The notes under the pieces are model-generated. The model ran no database searches, was not told where the DNA came from, and saw only the letters and a program-made list of their open reading frames with translations. 64,000 nt of DNA, from the NCBI RefSeq assembly GCF_001905005.1, contig NZ_LWKZ01000001.1:1243775-1307774 (forward strand). The letters are read 5' to 3'. Shown here in pieces: positions 1 to 11,820 of this stretch. A program made the translations under genes and the position numbers. The stretch's first letter is position 1. Each line of letters starts with the position of its first letter. Source of the DNA: Streptomyces sp. CB02923 (lineage in GTDB: Bacteria; Actinomycetota; Actinomycetes; Streptomycetales; Streptomycetaceae).

Positions 1-311
1 CCGCGGGTGTGGCCGCGCATCCGCGGGCGGCAGACGGTCATCAGGACGAGCGCGGCGACGACCAGCCGGAGGGTGACCACACCGAGCGCACCGGCCCGCG
101 GGAAGAGGAGCACGGCGACCGAGGCGCCGAACTGCAGCGAGATGATGCCGCCGATGACCAGCGCCACGGACGTCAGGCGACCGCCCGCGGCCGCGTCCCG
201 CTCGGCGGCTCGGACCTCGGGGGAGGCCGGGACCGGCCCGGGGGACGGTACCGGCTCCGGGACCGGGGGTGCGGGCGGCAGGCTGCTGGACTCGTGGCGC
301 GATTCGTTCAC
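1..311 (-). CDS. EamA/RhtA-family membrane exporter, N-terminal part (cut by window edge)
   Basis: The reverse strand from a GTG at 311 reads a Pro/Ser-rich cytoplasmic tail of about 50 residues, then a hydrophobic segment resembling the first helices of the drug/metabolite transporter superfamily (SVALVIGGIISLQFGASVAV, then LGVVTLRLVVAALVLM). RhtA-like members export amino acids or small metabolites. Only about 103 of an expected 300 or so residues lie in the window. A TAGCGT -10 box sits exactly 6 nt before the GTG, suggesting a leaderless mRNA. A 10-bp-arm palindrome lies about 55-75 bp upstream and may be the operator of a LysR-type regulator, the usual partner of such genes; no such regulator gene is in the window. 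The family call is fairly secure, the substrate unknown. Confidence 0.8.
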   Translation of the reverse strand, partial: MNESRHESSSLPPAPPVPEPVPSPGPVPASPEVRAAERDAAAGGRLTSVALVIGGIISLQFGASVAVLLFPRAGALGVVTLRLVVAALVLMTVCRPRMRGHTR

Positions 312-317
312 ACGCCC

Positions 318-323
318 ACGCTA
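318..323 (-). promoter_or_regulatory. -10 box TAGCGT, leaderless spacing
   Basis: TAGCGT matches TANNNT and is followed by exactly 6 nt before the GTG at 311, placing the predicted transcription start on the start codon. No clear -35 was identified. Confidence 0.4.
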
Positions 324-362
324 CGGCCCGCCTTCCCCGCCGTGAAATGCCTGTTCACTTGC

Positions 363-385
363 CGTTATGCCCGGTGGGCATAACG
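363..385. promoter_or_regulatory. Palindromic operator candidate upstream of the EamA gene
   Basis: Perfect inverted repeat with 10-bp arms (CGTTATGCCC and GGGCATAACG) around a 3-bp centre. It lies about 55-75 bp upstream of the EamA start, and the oxidoreductase on the other side ends toward it, so the EamA promoter is the only obvious target. The ATGC..GCAT core fits a LysR- or MarR-type dimer site; the regulator is inferred, not seen. Confidence 0.5.
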
Positions 386-447
386 ACCGGAATGAGACAC
401 TCCGCGCCCTCGCCCCCGCTCCTTCACCCCCGCCTTCATCCCCGCCT

Positions 448-3435
448 TCATCCCCGCGGCGGCAGCGCCTCGGCCAGCACCTCGGCCAGGTGCCGGGCGC
501 GCCGGTCGGTGAGCTGGCCGATCTGGGTGCGGCAGGAGAAGCCGTCCGCGAGCACCTCGGTGCCGGGCTCCGCCTCCCGTACGGACGGCAGGAGCTGCTC
601 CTCCGCGCAGGCCACCGACACCTCGTAGTGGCCGCGCTCGAAGCCGAAGTTCCCGGCCAGGCCGCAGCAGCCGCCGCTCAGTCCGCCCGCCAGCCCGGCC
701 CGTGCGCGCAGGCGCTGCTCGGCCGCTTCGCCGAGTACGGCGTGCTGGTGGCAGTGGGTCTGCCCGACGGCCGGGCGGTCGACGCGCGGCGGCTCCCAGC
801 CGGGTGCCTGTTCCTCCAGGGTCTGGGCGAAGGTGCGGACGGACGCGGCCAGGCGCGCGGCGCGCGGGTCGTCGGAGAGCAGTTCGGGCAGGTCCGTGCG
901 GAGGGCCGCCGCGCAGCTCGGTTCGAGGACGGTCAGCGGGGTGCCGTCCGTGAGCAGCGGGTCGAGGGCGTCCAGCGTGCGGCGCATGACCGTGCGTGCC
1001 TGGTCGAGCTGGCCGGTCGAGACCCAGGTCAGGCCGCAGCACAGCGGTTTACGGGGGCGGCCCGCCGCGGGCAGGCGCACGGCGAGTCCGGCGCTCTCCA
1101 GGACGTGGACGGCGGCGCGGCCCACCTCGGGGGCGAGGTAGTTGGTGAAGGTGTCCGGCCACAGGAGGACCGGGGGCGCGTCGGCCGCTCCGGCCCCGGA
1201 AGGCGCTCCTGCCCCGGAGTGCGCCCCTTCCCCGTCGGCCGCCCCTCCCCCGGTGGGCGCCCCGGTGGACGCCCACCGGGGCGCCCACCGGGGCGCCCCG
1301 GTGGACGCCCGCTTCGCCCACCACCGTACGAACGGCTCGGCGGCCAGCTCCGGGATCGCCCGCTGCGGCGCGATGCCGCCGAGGCGCTTGCCCGCTCCGG
1401 CCAGCGGCGTCCGGGCCAGGGCGTTGAGCAGCGGCGCGACCGGGGCCGCGGCACGCAGCCAGCGCGGCAGGCGGCCCATCGAGTAGTGCGCGGCGGGCCG
1501 CAGCCGCCCCGCGTAGTGGTGGTGCAGGAACTCGGCCTTGTACGTGGCCATGTCCACGCCCACCGGGCAGTCGCTGCGGCAGCCCTTGCAGGACAGGCAC
1601 AGGTCCAGGGCGTCCCGTACCTCCTCCGACCGCCAGCCGTCGGTGACCACCTCGCCCGCCAGCATCTCGTGCAGCAGCCGGGCGCGGCCGCGGGTGGAGT
1701 GCCGTTCCTCGCCGGTGGCGCGGTACGACGGGCACATGACGGCCGAGGTGCCCGGGGCGGTGGTGCGGCACTTGGCGACGCCGACGCAGCGCCGTACGGC
1801 CGCCGAGAAGTCACCGCCGTCGTGCGGGTAGCCGAATTCCACGTCCACCGGGCGCTCCGGCAGCGGCGCGAAGCGCAGGTTCTCGTCCATCCGGTCCGGC
1901 CGGACGAGCATTCCGGGGTTCAGGCCGCCCGCCGGGTCCCACAGGTCCTTGAAGCGTTCGAAGAGGCCGACGAGTTCGGTGCCGTACATCTTGGGCAGCA
2001 GTTCGGCGCGTGCCTGTCCGTCGCCGTGCTCGCCGGAGAGCGACCCGCCGTGGGCGACGACCAGGTCGCCCAGGTCGCAGGAGAATTCACGGAACCGGCG
2101 GATGCCGGGGGCGGTCAGCAGGTCGAAGTCGATACGGACGTGGATGCAGCCGTCGCCGAAGTGCCCGTACGGTGTGCCGCGCAGGCCGTACTGGCCCAGC
2201 AGCTCGCGGAAGTCCCGCAGGTAGGCGCCGAGCCGCGCGGGCGGCACCGCGCAGTCCTCCCAGCCGGGCCACGCCTCGGAGCCGTCGGGCATCCGGGTCG
2301 CGGTCCCGGACGCGTCCTCGCGCACCCGCCACAGGGCGCGCTGCCGCGCCGGGTCGGTGACGACGGTGTGGTCGGTCGTGGACGCGCCGCGGCACAGCTC
2401 CTCGGCGCGCGCCAGCGCCTCGGCGGGCGTGCCGCCGCCCATCTCGACGAACAGCCAGGCGCCGCCCTTGGGCAGGCCCGCCGCGTTGCCCACGAGGTCG
2501 GCCGCCATGCCCTCGACGGTCAACGGCCGGTACGGAAGCAACGTGTGCGCCGCCTCGGCCGCCGCGCTCTCGTCCACGTATCCGAGTACCGCCAGCACCT
2601 TGGCGGCGGGCGGCCTGACCAGCCCGACGGTGGCCTCGGTCAGCACACCGAGGGTGCCCTCGCTGCCGGTGAGCGCCCGCGCGAGGTCGGTGCCCTGCTC
2701 GGGGAGCAGGGCGTCCAGCGCGTAGCCGGAGATGCGGCGCGGGAGCTCCGGGTAACCGGTGCGCAGCAGCGCCAAGTCTCCGTCCACGAGCGTCCGTACG
2801 CCGTCCCGCAGGCGCTGCGGTAGCGCGTCCAGTGCCGCCGCGCCCCGCCCGGCGCGCAGCCGCTCGCCCCCGTACGTCAGCACCTCCAGCTCGCGCACGC
2901 TGTCGGCGGTCGTGCCCCACGCCACCGAGTGCGAGCCGCAGGAGTTGTTGCCGATCATGCCGCCGAGGGTGCAGCGGCTGTGCGTGGACGGGTCGGGCCC
3001 GAAGGTCAGGCCGTGCGCGCCGGCTGCCGCCCGCAGGTCGTCCAGCACCACGCCCGGCTGGACGACGGCCGTACCGGCCTCGGCGTCCAGCGCCACGATC
3101 CGCCGCAGGTGCCGGGTGAAGTCCAGCACCACGCCGACACCGGTGGCCTGCCCGGCGATGCTCGTCCCGCCGCCGCGCGGCACCACCGGCACGCCCCGCT
3201 CACGGCACACCCGCAGTACGGCGGCGACGTCCTCCTCGTCCCGTGGGGCGACCACCGCCCGCGGCACCCGGCGGTAGTTGGACGCGTCCATCGTCATCAG
3301 CGCCCGGTCCCCGGCGGCGGACGAGACCTCGCCGCGCACGGCGTCCGCCAACTCCCGGGCCAGTTCCCGCGCCCCGTCCGGCGCCCCGCCCGGTTTCCCG
3401 CTCCGCATCCCGCGTGTCCTCGTACGATCAGCCAT
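448..3435 (-). CDS. FAD-binding and (Fe-S)-binding oxidoreductase (YdiJ / D-lactate dehydrogenase type)
   Basis: A 995-residue two-part redox enzyme. The N-terminal half is a PCMH FAD-binding fold (RGGGTSIAGQATG near residues 86-98) with the FAD-oxidase C-terminal cap. The following segment has ferredoxin-type cysteine clusters (CVGVAKC... and CLSCKGCRSDCPVGVD), and the C-terminus has two CCG motifs (CCGLTWVSTG and GGCCGLAGNFGFE) typical of heterodisulfide-reductase-like domains. The family oxidises 2-hydroxyacids such as D-lactate, D-2-hydroxyglutarate or glycolate and passes electrons to quinone or cytochrome; the substrate cannot be read here. An Ala/Gly/Pro linker between the Fe-S and CCG parts is coded by short imperfect repeats (about 1190-1320). 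Start ATG at 3435; 60 nt separate it from the flavoenzyme gene upstream on the same strand, so co-transcription is possible. Confidence 0.9.
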   Translation of the reverse strand: MADRTRTRGMRSGKPGGAPDGARELARELADAVRGEVSSAAGDRALMTMDASNYRRVPRAVVAPRDEEDVAAVLRVCRERGVPVVPRGGGTSIAGQATGVGVVLDFTRHLRRIVALDAEAGTAVVQPGVVLDDLRAAAGAHGLTFGPDPSTHSRCTLGGMIGNNSCGSHSVAWGTTADSVRELEVLTYGGERLRAGRGAAALDALPQRLRDGVRTLVDGDLALLRTGYPELPRRISGYALDALLPEQGTDLARALTGSEGTLGVLTEATVGLVRPPAAKVLAVLGYVDESAAAEAAHTLLPYRPLTVEGMAADLVGNAAGLPKGGAWLFVEMGGGTPAEALARAEELCRGASTTDHTVVTDPARQRALWRVREDASGTATRMPDGSEAWPGWEDCAVPPARLGAYLRDFRELLGQYGLRGTPYGHFGDGCIHVRIDFDLLTAPGIRRFREFSCDLGDLVVAHGGSLSGEHGDGQARAELLPKMYGTELVGLFERFKDLWDPAGGLNPGMLVRPDRMDENLRFAPLPERPVDVEFGYPHDGGDFSAAVRRCVGVAKCRTTAPGTSAVMCPSYRATGEERHSTRGRARLLHEMLAGEVVTDGWRSEEVRDALDLCLSCKGCRSDCPVGVDMATYKAEFLHHHYAGRLRPAAHYSMGRLPRWLRAAAPVAPLLNALARTPLAGAGKRLGGIAPQRAIPELAAEPFVRWWAKRASTGAPRWAPRWASTGAPTGGGAADGEGAHSGAGAPSGAGAADAPPVLLWPDTFTNYLAPEVGRAAVHVLESAGLAVRLPAAGRPRKPLCCGLTWVSTGQLDQARTVMRRTLDALDPLLTDGTPLTVLEPSCAAALRTDLPELLSDDPRAARLAASVRTFAQTLEEQAPGWEPPRVDRPAVGQTHCHQHAVLGEAAEQRLRARAGLAGGLSGGCCGLAGNFGFERGHYEVSVACAEEQLLPSVREAEPGTEVLADGFSCRTQIGQLTDRRARHLAEVLAEALPPRG

Positions 3436-3495
3436 GCCCCCAGCCTGCCCACTCGGCCGGGGGCGCTCCCTCCCGTTCGCCCGCTCTGTGCCCGG

Positions 3496-4932
3496 CTACG
3501 CCCGGAACAGGTGCTCCGGGTCGTACGCCGCCTTGGCAGCGGCCAGCCGCCGGTACAGGTCCTCCTCGTACGCGTCGGCCACCGCGTCACCGTGATCACC
3601 GAACAGGAAGTTGACGCTGCGGCCGACCGCCCTGGACGCCAGTGCCGCGCGTACCTCCGCGTGCAGGGTCCGTGCGGTCCCGATGTCCGAGCCGTCCAGT
3701 GGGGACAGCAGGCGCAGCAGGTAGCGCGCGTCGCGGTGGCCGACGGAGCCGCCGCCGGTGGTGAGGGCGCCGCCGAGGTGGTTGAGCTGCACCACGGTCA
3801 TCAGCGGGGCGTCCGGGCCGGTCAGTGCGGTGACCTTGCGCAGTTCCGCCGCGTCCAGGCCGCTGAGGAGGACGCTGTCGCCGTCGTAGGAGTGAGGCGT
3901 GTCCGGGTCTTGGTGGATGGTGTGCGCCTCGGTGTACGGCATGTCGTGCAGCGTGTCGGCCACCCGCGGCCCGACCGCGCGCAGCGGCGCGACCAGCCGC
4001 TCGCCGTCTTCCGCCGTCCCCGTGTACGCGATCCGGATCTGCGCGAGGTAGCGCCCGCGCAGGTGGCCGGGCACCACCGGGATGTCCGGGTACGCGATCA
4101 GGCCGACCGACGAGGTCAGCGTGTCGGGCAGATCCTCGGTCCAGGCCAGGTACGCGGCCAGCGCCTCGTCCATCAGGTCGCCGCCGAAGACCAGTTGCCC
4201 GCCGTACACCCGCTCCACGGGCACCAGCCCGAACTCCAGGGCGGTCACCACGCCCAGCCCGTGCCCGCCGCCGAGCAGCGCCCGGAACAGACCGGCGTCG
4301 CGTTCCGCCGTGACCTGGCGCAACTCGCCGTCCGCGGTGACGACTTCGACCAGCCGGACGCGGTCCGACGCGTAGCCGAACTCCCGGCCCAGGATGCCCA
4401 GTCCGCCGCCGAGCGTGTAGCCCACGACCCCCACGCCGGGCGACGACCCGTTCACCGGCGCCAGCCCGTACGGCGCGGCCTCCTCGATCACTTCGGCCCA
4501 GAGCGCGCCCGCCCCGGCCCGCGCGGTGCGCGCCCCGGCGTCGATCCGCACCCCGTCCATGCGGCGGGTACTGACCAGCAGGCCCCCGTCGTTCGCCGCC
4601 GCCAGCCCGTGCCCGGTCGACTGTACGGACACCGGCAGGCCGTTGGCGCGGGCGTACCGCACCGCCTCGACGACATCGGCCGCCGTGGCCGCTCCGACGA
4701 TCACCGACGGACGGTGGCGGTAGCCGCTCTGGAAGCCGGACCGCTCGGCGTCGTACTGCTCGTCGCCCGGCACGAAGACCACGCCGGTGACGCGGCCGGT
4801 CAGTTCGGCGAGGGAGGCGGATGCGGAGGCGGATGCGGAGATGGGGGCCGGGGAGGGGGCCGGGAAGGGGCCCGGGGAGGCAGCGGCCTGTGCGGCGGTG
4901 GCGGCGGGAGTGTCGCTGCCCGTCGTGTTCAT
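3496..4932 (-). CDS. FAD-linked oxidase, berberine-bridge-enzyme type (BBE)
   Basis: PCMH-fold flavoenzyme with the FAD-binding half carrying STGHG (the His is the likely 8-alpha FAD anchor) and GVVGYTLGGGLG, and a C-terminal BBE domain ending YDPEHLFR. The second anchor of bicovalent BBE enzymes, a Cys in the loop before VGVVGY, is Ser here (GSSPGVG), so at most one covalent FAD link is expected. Such enzymes oxidise alcohols, sugars or specialised metabolites; the substrate is unknown. Three in-frame starts exist: GTG 4986, ATG 4956 and ATG 4932. The last two lie in a tandem copy of a short sequence coding MNTT. I give the innermost; starting at 4986 would add 18 residues. It is divergent from the WYL regulator, which is a plausible controller. 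Confidence 0.85.
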   Translation of the reverse strand: MNTTGSDTPAATAAQAAASPGPFPAPSPAPISASASASASLAELTGRVTGVVFVPGDEQYDAERSGFQSGYRHRPSVIVGAATAADVVEAVRYARANGLPVSVQSTGHGLAAANDGGLLVSTRRMDGVRIDAGARTARAGAGALWAEVIEEAAPYGLAPVNGSSPGVGVVGYTLGGGLGILGREFGYASDRVRLVEVVTADGELRQVTAERDAGLFRALLGGGHGLGVVTALEFGLVPVERVYGGQLVFGGDLMDEALAAYLAWTEDLPDTLTSSVGLIAYPDIPVVPGHLRGRYLAQIRIAYTGTAEDGERLVAPLRAVGPRVADTLHDMPYTEAHTIHQDPDTPHSYDGDSVLLSGLDAAELRKVTALTGPDAPLMTVVQLNHLGGALTTGGGSVGHRDARYLLRLLSPLDGSDIGTARTLHAEVRAALASRAVGRSVNFLFGDHGDAVADAYEEDLYRRLAAAKAAYDPEHLFRA

Positions 4933-4978
4933 GCGGGCGCTGTGCGTCGTGTTCATGCGGGTGACTGTGGCGCCATAA

Positions 4979-7261
<2,283 letters not shown>

Positions 7262-7272
7262 GAACCGCCGAG

Positions 7273-7325
7273 GCACAACGGCCGGGCCCCGGCGGGACGC
7301 ACCCGCCGGGGCCCGGCCGTTGTGC
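7273..7325 (+). terminator. Terminator after serC
   Basis: A perfect 24-bp inverted repeat (arms begin GCACAACGGCC and end GGCCGTTGTGC) with a 5-nt loop, 11 nt after the serC stop and before the convergent ABC permease stop at 7352. It can serve both strands. Confidence 0.85.
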
Positions 7326-7351
7326 CGCCACGCCACCGTGGCGGCCCCCGT

Positions 7352-8178
7352 TCAGCGGCTGAGACGCTGGAAGCGGCGTACCGCGAGCGGCAGGAAGACC
7401 GCGGTCAGGGCGAGCGGCCAGACCACCGCCATCAGCAGGGCGTGCTCCTCGATCCAGCTGCCGCCGGTCATACCGGGCCGGCCGAAGAGTTCGCGTACGG
7501 CGTTCGCCGTCGAGGAGACCGGGTTCCACATCGCGATGGCCCCCAGCCAGTCCGGCATCATCGACGGCGGCGTGAAGACGCTGGAGATCATGCCGAACGG
7601 GAAGGCCAGCGCGAACAGCCCGCCCGCCGCCTCCTGGTTGGGCACCAGCAGGCCCAGCAGCACCCCCACCCAGATGAGCGCGAAGCGCAGGTGCAGCAGC
7701 AGGGCGAAGGCCGCCAGGGTGGCGAGCGCGCCGCCGTCCGAGCGCCAGCCCACGACGACGGCGATGACCGCCAGCACCGCGAGGTCCAGCGCCGCGCCGC
7801 ACACGTCCGCCACGCCCCGGCCGCTGACCACCGCCGAACGCGCCATCGGCATCGAGCGGAAACGGTCGGTCACCCCCCGGTCCTTGTCGACCACGACCAG
7901 CATCGCGGTGTTCATGAAGCCGAAGGCCATCGTCATCGCGAACATGCCGGGCATGGCGTAGTCCCGGTAGGAGCCCTCGCCGCCGACGTCCATCGCGCTG
8001 CCGAAGACGTAGACGAAGAGCAGCACGGAGACGATCGGGAAGCCCAGCTGCCAGGCGATGTTGACGGGCTGCTTGACGAGGTGGGTGAGGTCGCGGCGGA
8101 CGATGGTCCAGCAGTCGGCGAAGGCCCAGTACAGGCGGCGCTCCGGGAGGGGTCCGGGGGCGCCGGTGGCGGGGGTGC

Positions 8179-8182
<4 letters not shown>
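7352..8182 (-). CDS. ABC-2 type transporter permease (DrrB-like)
   Basis: 276 residues with about six membrane segments ([49 protein letters not shown] and others) and the ABC-2 membrane signature. It pairs with the ATPase gene just upstream: its ATG (8182) overlaps the ATPase TGA by 4 nt (ATGA), implying translational coupling. Together they form a daunorubicin-resistance-type exporter for hydrophobic drugs or lipids. The exported substrate is unknown. Likely repressed by the TetR protein at 9322. Confidence 0.9.
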
Positions 8183-9174
<992 letters not shown>

Positions 9175-9231
9175 GGGTTCCCCCGTCCTTTCCCCGCGCT
9201 CGGATCGGGTACGCCGCACACCCGCAATCCA

Positions 9232-9287
9232 GGTACGGCGTACCCAGTTACGCGTACACCGTACCCGATAACGCGTACGACGTACTC
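9232..9287. promoter_or_regulatory. Repeated GTAC/GCGTAC operator cluster between drrAB-like genes and tetR
   Basis: The divergent intergenic region holds a near-palindrome GGTACGGCGTACC (9232-9244) followed by two related units starting ACGCGTAC at 9250 and 9271, exactly 21 bp (two helical turns) apart. This is a plausible multi-site operator for the adjacent TetR protein. Binding is inferred from position and symmetry. Confidence 0.5.
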
Positions 9288-9321
9288 GGTTTTTGTGCGG
9301 CGGCTTAGACTGGGCGGCACC

Positions 9322-10092
9322 ATGACGACAGAACACAGCGGCAGCGGCGATGTGGCACGCAGCATGGAGCTGCTCTGGGGAACCGGCGAGCGGCCCAGCC
9401 GCGGGCCCCGGCCCGGCCTGACCCTCGACCGGATCGTGACCGCCGCGGTCGCGGTCGCCGACGCCGAGGGGATCGGCGCCGTGTCGATGCGCCGGGTCGC
9501 CGCCGAACTGGGCGTCGGCACGATGTCGCTCTACCGCTACGTGCCGGGCAAGGGCGAGCTGCTGGACCTGATGCTCGACAAGATCGTCGAGCTCGACGCC
9601 GTGGCGTTCCCCGGGCCCGAGGCCGGCTGGCGCGCCGTCCTGGAGACCGTCGCACGCGGCATCTGGCAGCTCCACCACCGGCACCCCTGGCTGCTCCAGA
9701 TCGACCAGACGCGCCCGCTGCTGGGCCCCAACTCCCTGGACGGCCTGGAGTTCACCCTGCGCGGACTGTCCGGACTCGCTCTCCCCGACCGGGAGAAAAT
9801 GCAGATGCTGATGACCGTGGAGGGCTACGTCGCGGGCGCCGCCCGCACCGGGCTGAACTCGGCGATGGCCGAGAAGCGCACCGGCATGAGCAACGAGGCG
9901 TGGTGGAAGACGCAGCTACCCGTACTGACGCGGGCGATGGAGAGCGGCCGCTACCCCTATCTCGCGCGGCTCGCCGAGAACACGTTCACCTTCGACCCCG
10001 ACGACGACACCGAGGGCGACGCGGCGTTCGAACTGGGACTCGGCCGCCTGCTCGACGGCTTCGCCACGTACATCGACCGGCACGGCGGCTGA
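9322..10092 (+). CDS. TetR/AcrR-family transcriptional regulator
   Basis: 256 residues. The N-terminal TetR helix-turn-helix (about residues 35-80: LDRIVTAAVAVADAEG, SMRRVAAELGVGTMSLYRYV) is followed by a TetR_C-type ligand domain. The layout, divergent from a DrrAB-type exporter with repeated GTAC motifs between, is the classical one for a drug-responsive repressor of its neighbour and itself. ATG 9322 is preceded by TAGACT about 10 nt upstream, so the leader would be very short. A terminator shared with the next convergent gene follows. Confidence 0.9.
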   Translation: MTTEHSGSGDVARSMELLWGTGERPSRGPRPGLTLDRIVTAAVAVADAEGIGAVSMRRVAAELGVGTMSLYRYVPGKGELLDLMLDKIVELDAVAFPGPEAGWRAVLETVARGIWQLHHRHPWLLQIDQTRPLLGPNSLDGLEFTLRGLSGLALPDREKMQMLMTVEGYVAGAARTGLNSAMAEKRTGMSNEAWWKTQLPVLTRAMESGRYPYLARLAENTFTFDPDDDTEGDAAFELGLGRLLDGFATYIDRHGG

Positions 10093-10103
10093 AGCGGAAG
10101 ACA

Positions 10104-10156
10104 CCCGTTCCGCGGTGCGGAGCGGAGAGCGCACCCGCCCCGCACCGCGAAACGGG
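10104..10156. terminator. Bidirectional terminator between tetR and the convergent gene
   Basis: 17-bp inverted repeat with one mismatch (CCCGTTCCGCGGTGCGG and CCGCACCGCGAAACGGG) between two convergent coding ends. Confidence 0.7.
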
Positions 10157-10188
10157 CCCGCTGTCCGCCGCGGTGCACGAGCCGGTGT

Positions 10189-11208
10189 CTAACGTCGGCG
10201 GAACATCCGGCGCAGTGCCAGCACCACCACCGTCGCCACGCCGAACGTCGCCGCCGCCAGCAGCACGTTGCGGTTCTTGCCCCCCGCCTCCTGACCCCCG
10301 TCGGCAGCGTCCCCCTTGCCGGTGCCGTCGCCGCCGCCGCTCTTCCCGTCGGACGCCTTCGCCGACTCCGGCAGCTGATCGCCGCTGAGCCCCACCGGCT
10401 GCACCTGACTGCTCTTGCCCTCCGACCCGAACAGCAGCGTCCGCCCGTCGAGAGCGAAGGTCACCGACTCGCCCTGCATCTGCAACGGCACGCCCACACT
10501 GCCGATGTCCTTGGGGCGCCCGCCCTCCCACCGGTACATCTCCGCGCCGAAGTACCCGCGCAGCAGCAGCCGCGTGCCGTCCGGCGAGAACGCGCCGTCC
10601 GTCACCCACTGGTCGATGCCGGCGATCCGGCGGAAGGTGTTCGTGCCGCGCGCCGCCAGCCGCTCGGGCCCCTCGTACAGAGCCGCCCCGCCGCTCTTCT
10701 TCTTGCTGGCGATGTAGACCCGCCCGGTTTTGGGATGCACCATCATCGCCTCGGCGTCCCGCGGCCCGCCGTCGTACTTGACCGTGAACTGCGCGGCGGT
10801 GACGGTCTGGTCGCGCAGCTTCCGCGGCTCGGGGAAGCGGTAGATCCATACGTGGTTCCAGGTGCCGCCGAGGTTGTCGCCGATGTCGCCGACGTAGACA
10901 TTGCCGTCCGGGCCGACCGAGATCGCCTCCACGTCGCGCGGGTCGCCGATGCCGCGCAGGGTGACGGTCGCGACCGTGCGGCCGGTCCGGCCGTCCACGG
11001 CGTAGACGTACGGCCCGTCGTCGCTGTCGTTGTGGGTCCAGTACACGCCGGGGTGCGCCCGGCTGGCCGCCAGCCCGCTGGACTCGGTGATCCGCGTGTC
11101 CTCGATCGTGAACCCGTCGGCCCCTCCCCCGCCGTCGGCCACCGCAGGCCCGGCCGCCGCGAACAGCACGATTCCCGCGGCCCCGGCCGCGCACAAGAGT
11201 GAACGCAT
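10189..11208 (-). CDS. Exported, C-terminally membrane-anchored beta-propeller-like protein
   Basis: 339 residues. A signal peptide (MRSLLCAAGAAGIVLFAAAG, cleavage near AVA-D, about residue 25) precedes repeated propeller-like strands (ITESSGLAASRAHPGVYWTH, AVDGRTGRTVATVTL, DVEAISVGPDGNVYVGDIGD, DAEAMMVHPKTGRVYIA, DGAFSPDGTRLLLRGY). A Gly/Asp/Lys-rich linker and a C-terminal helix with positive tail (NVLLAAATFGVATVVVLALR, MFRRR) complete it. The protein probably displays a WD40/NHL-like propeller outside the cell; no enzymatic residues are evident. Start ATG 11208 chosen because it begins the signal peptide. Isolated gene. Confidence 0.75.
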   Translation of the reverse strand: MRSLLCAAGAAGIVLFAAAGPAVADGGGGADGFTIEDTRITESSGLAASRAHPGVYWTHNDSDDGPYVYAVDGRTGRTVATVTLRGIGDPRDVEAISVGPDGNVYVGDIGDNLGGTWNHVWIYRFPEPRKLRDQTVTAAQFTVKYDGGPRDAEAMMVHPKTGRVYIASKKKSGGAALYEGPERLAARGTNTFRRIAGIDQWVTDGAFSPDGTRLLLRGYFGAEMYRWEGGRPKDIGSVGVPLQMQGESVTFALDGRTLLFGSEGKSSQVQPVGLSGDQLPESAKASDGKSGGGDGTGKGDAADGGQEAGGKNRNVLLAAATFGVATVVVLALRRMFRRR

Positions 11209-11303
11209 GGGCACAGCTTCCCACTTCGGGGGCGCGGCGGTGGCGCCCGGCCTCGCGGGCCGCCCTCGCGGACCGGGCGCCGGCCGACGGCCGACGGCCG
11301 GAC

Positions 11304-11347
11304 GCGAGAAGGCCGGCCGCCGATGGACCCGGCGGCCGGCTTCTCGC
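11304..11347. terminator. Long GC hairpin, possible terminator
   Basis: Arms GCGAGAAGGCCGGCCGCC and GGCGGCCGGCTTCTCGC pair over 17 bp with one bulged G around a 9-nt loop. It lies about 96 bp upstream of the propeller gene, so it would end transcripts entering from either side rather than that gene. Confidence 0.45.
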
Positions 11348-11370
11348 CCACACATTCAGCTCACGGATTC

Positions 11371-11414
11371 GGGATCGGATCGGGATCGGATCGGGATCGG
11401 ATCGGGATCGGATT
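11371..11414. repeat. 11-bp tandem repeat GGGATCGGATC, about 4 copies
   Basis: Three perfect units and a fourth with one change, followed by decayed copies to about 11429. Non-coding; likely slippage-prone. Confidence 0.85.
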
Positions 11415-11534
11415 CGGATTCGGGATCGGTCTCCGGGAATTTCCGGTGCGCAGGGTTCACTTCCCGGAGTGCGCCGACCGCATTTCGGACGCGATCACCA
11501 TCACGATCACGCACTCGGAATTCTCTCCACCGGC

Positions 11535-11560
11535 GGCATCGGCATCGGCATCGGCATCGG
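11535..11560. repeat. GGCATC hexanucleotide repeat, about 4.3 copies
   Basis: Four perfect consecutive GGCATC units plus GG in the same gap as the 11-bp array. Confidence 0.85.
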
Positions 11561-11808
11561 TCCGGTAAACCGTCTTACGTTCCTCGCTCTTCCCTCGCTC
11601 TTCGCATGTGTGGTGAACTCGCTCCCGATTGCGCAGACCCAGCGGTCGGATCAGCAGCCGCACCAGCGCGGATGCGACTCATGAGCGACTGGTCTCACAT
11701 GGATTAAGGTAGGCGCCGAAACGCGGAACTGCCATCGCTCGAAGAGATGGGTTTCGAAACTGCGAACGCAGGCACCGCCCCGCCCTCGTCGCTCGGCTCC
11801 CCGCTCCT

Positions 11809-11814
11809 TATGAT
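11809..11814 (+). promoter_or_regulatory. -10 box TATGAT before the SGNH hydrolase locus
   Basis: TATGAT followed by 6 nt and an ATG at 11821 that opens a 21-codon frame, so transcription would start on that ATG. No good -35 seen. Confidence 0.45.
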
Positions 11815-11820
11815 CTCCGC

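Larger units (their letters stand above)
11209..11820. other. 612-bp non-coding gap with hairpin and simple repeats
   Basis: No convincing gene. It holds a long hairpin (11304-11347), an 11-bp tandem array (11371-11414), a GGCATC array (11535-11560), a stretch of lower GC (about 11460-11720) with repeated ATCACGATCACG, and a TATGAT promoter box at 11809. Small open frames on the reverse strand are built from these repeats. Confidence 0.6.
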
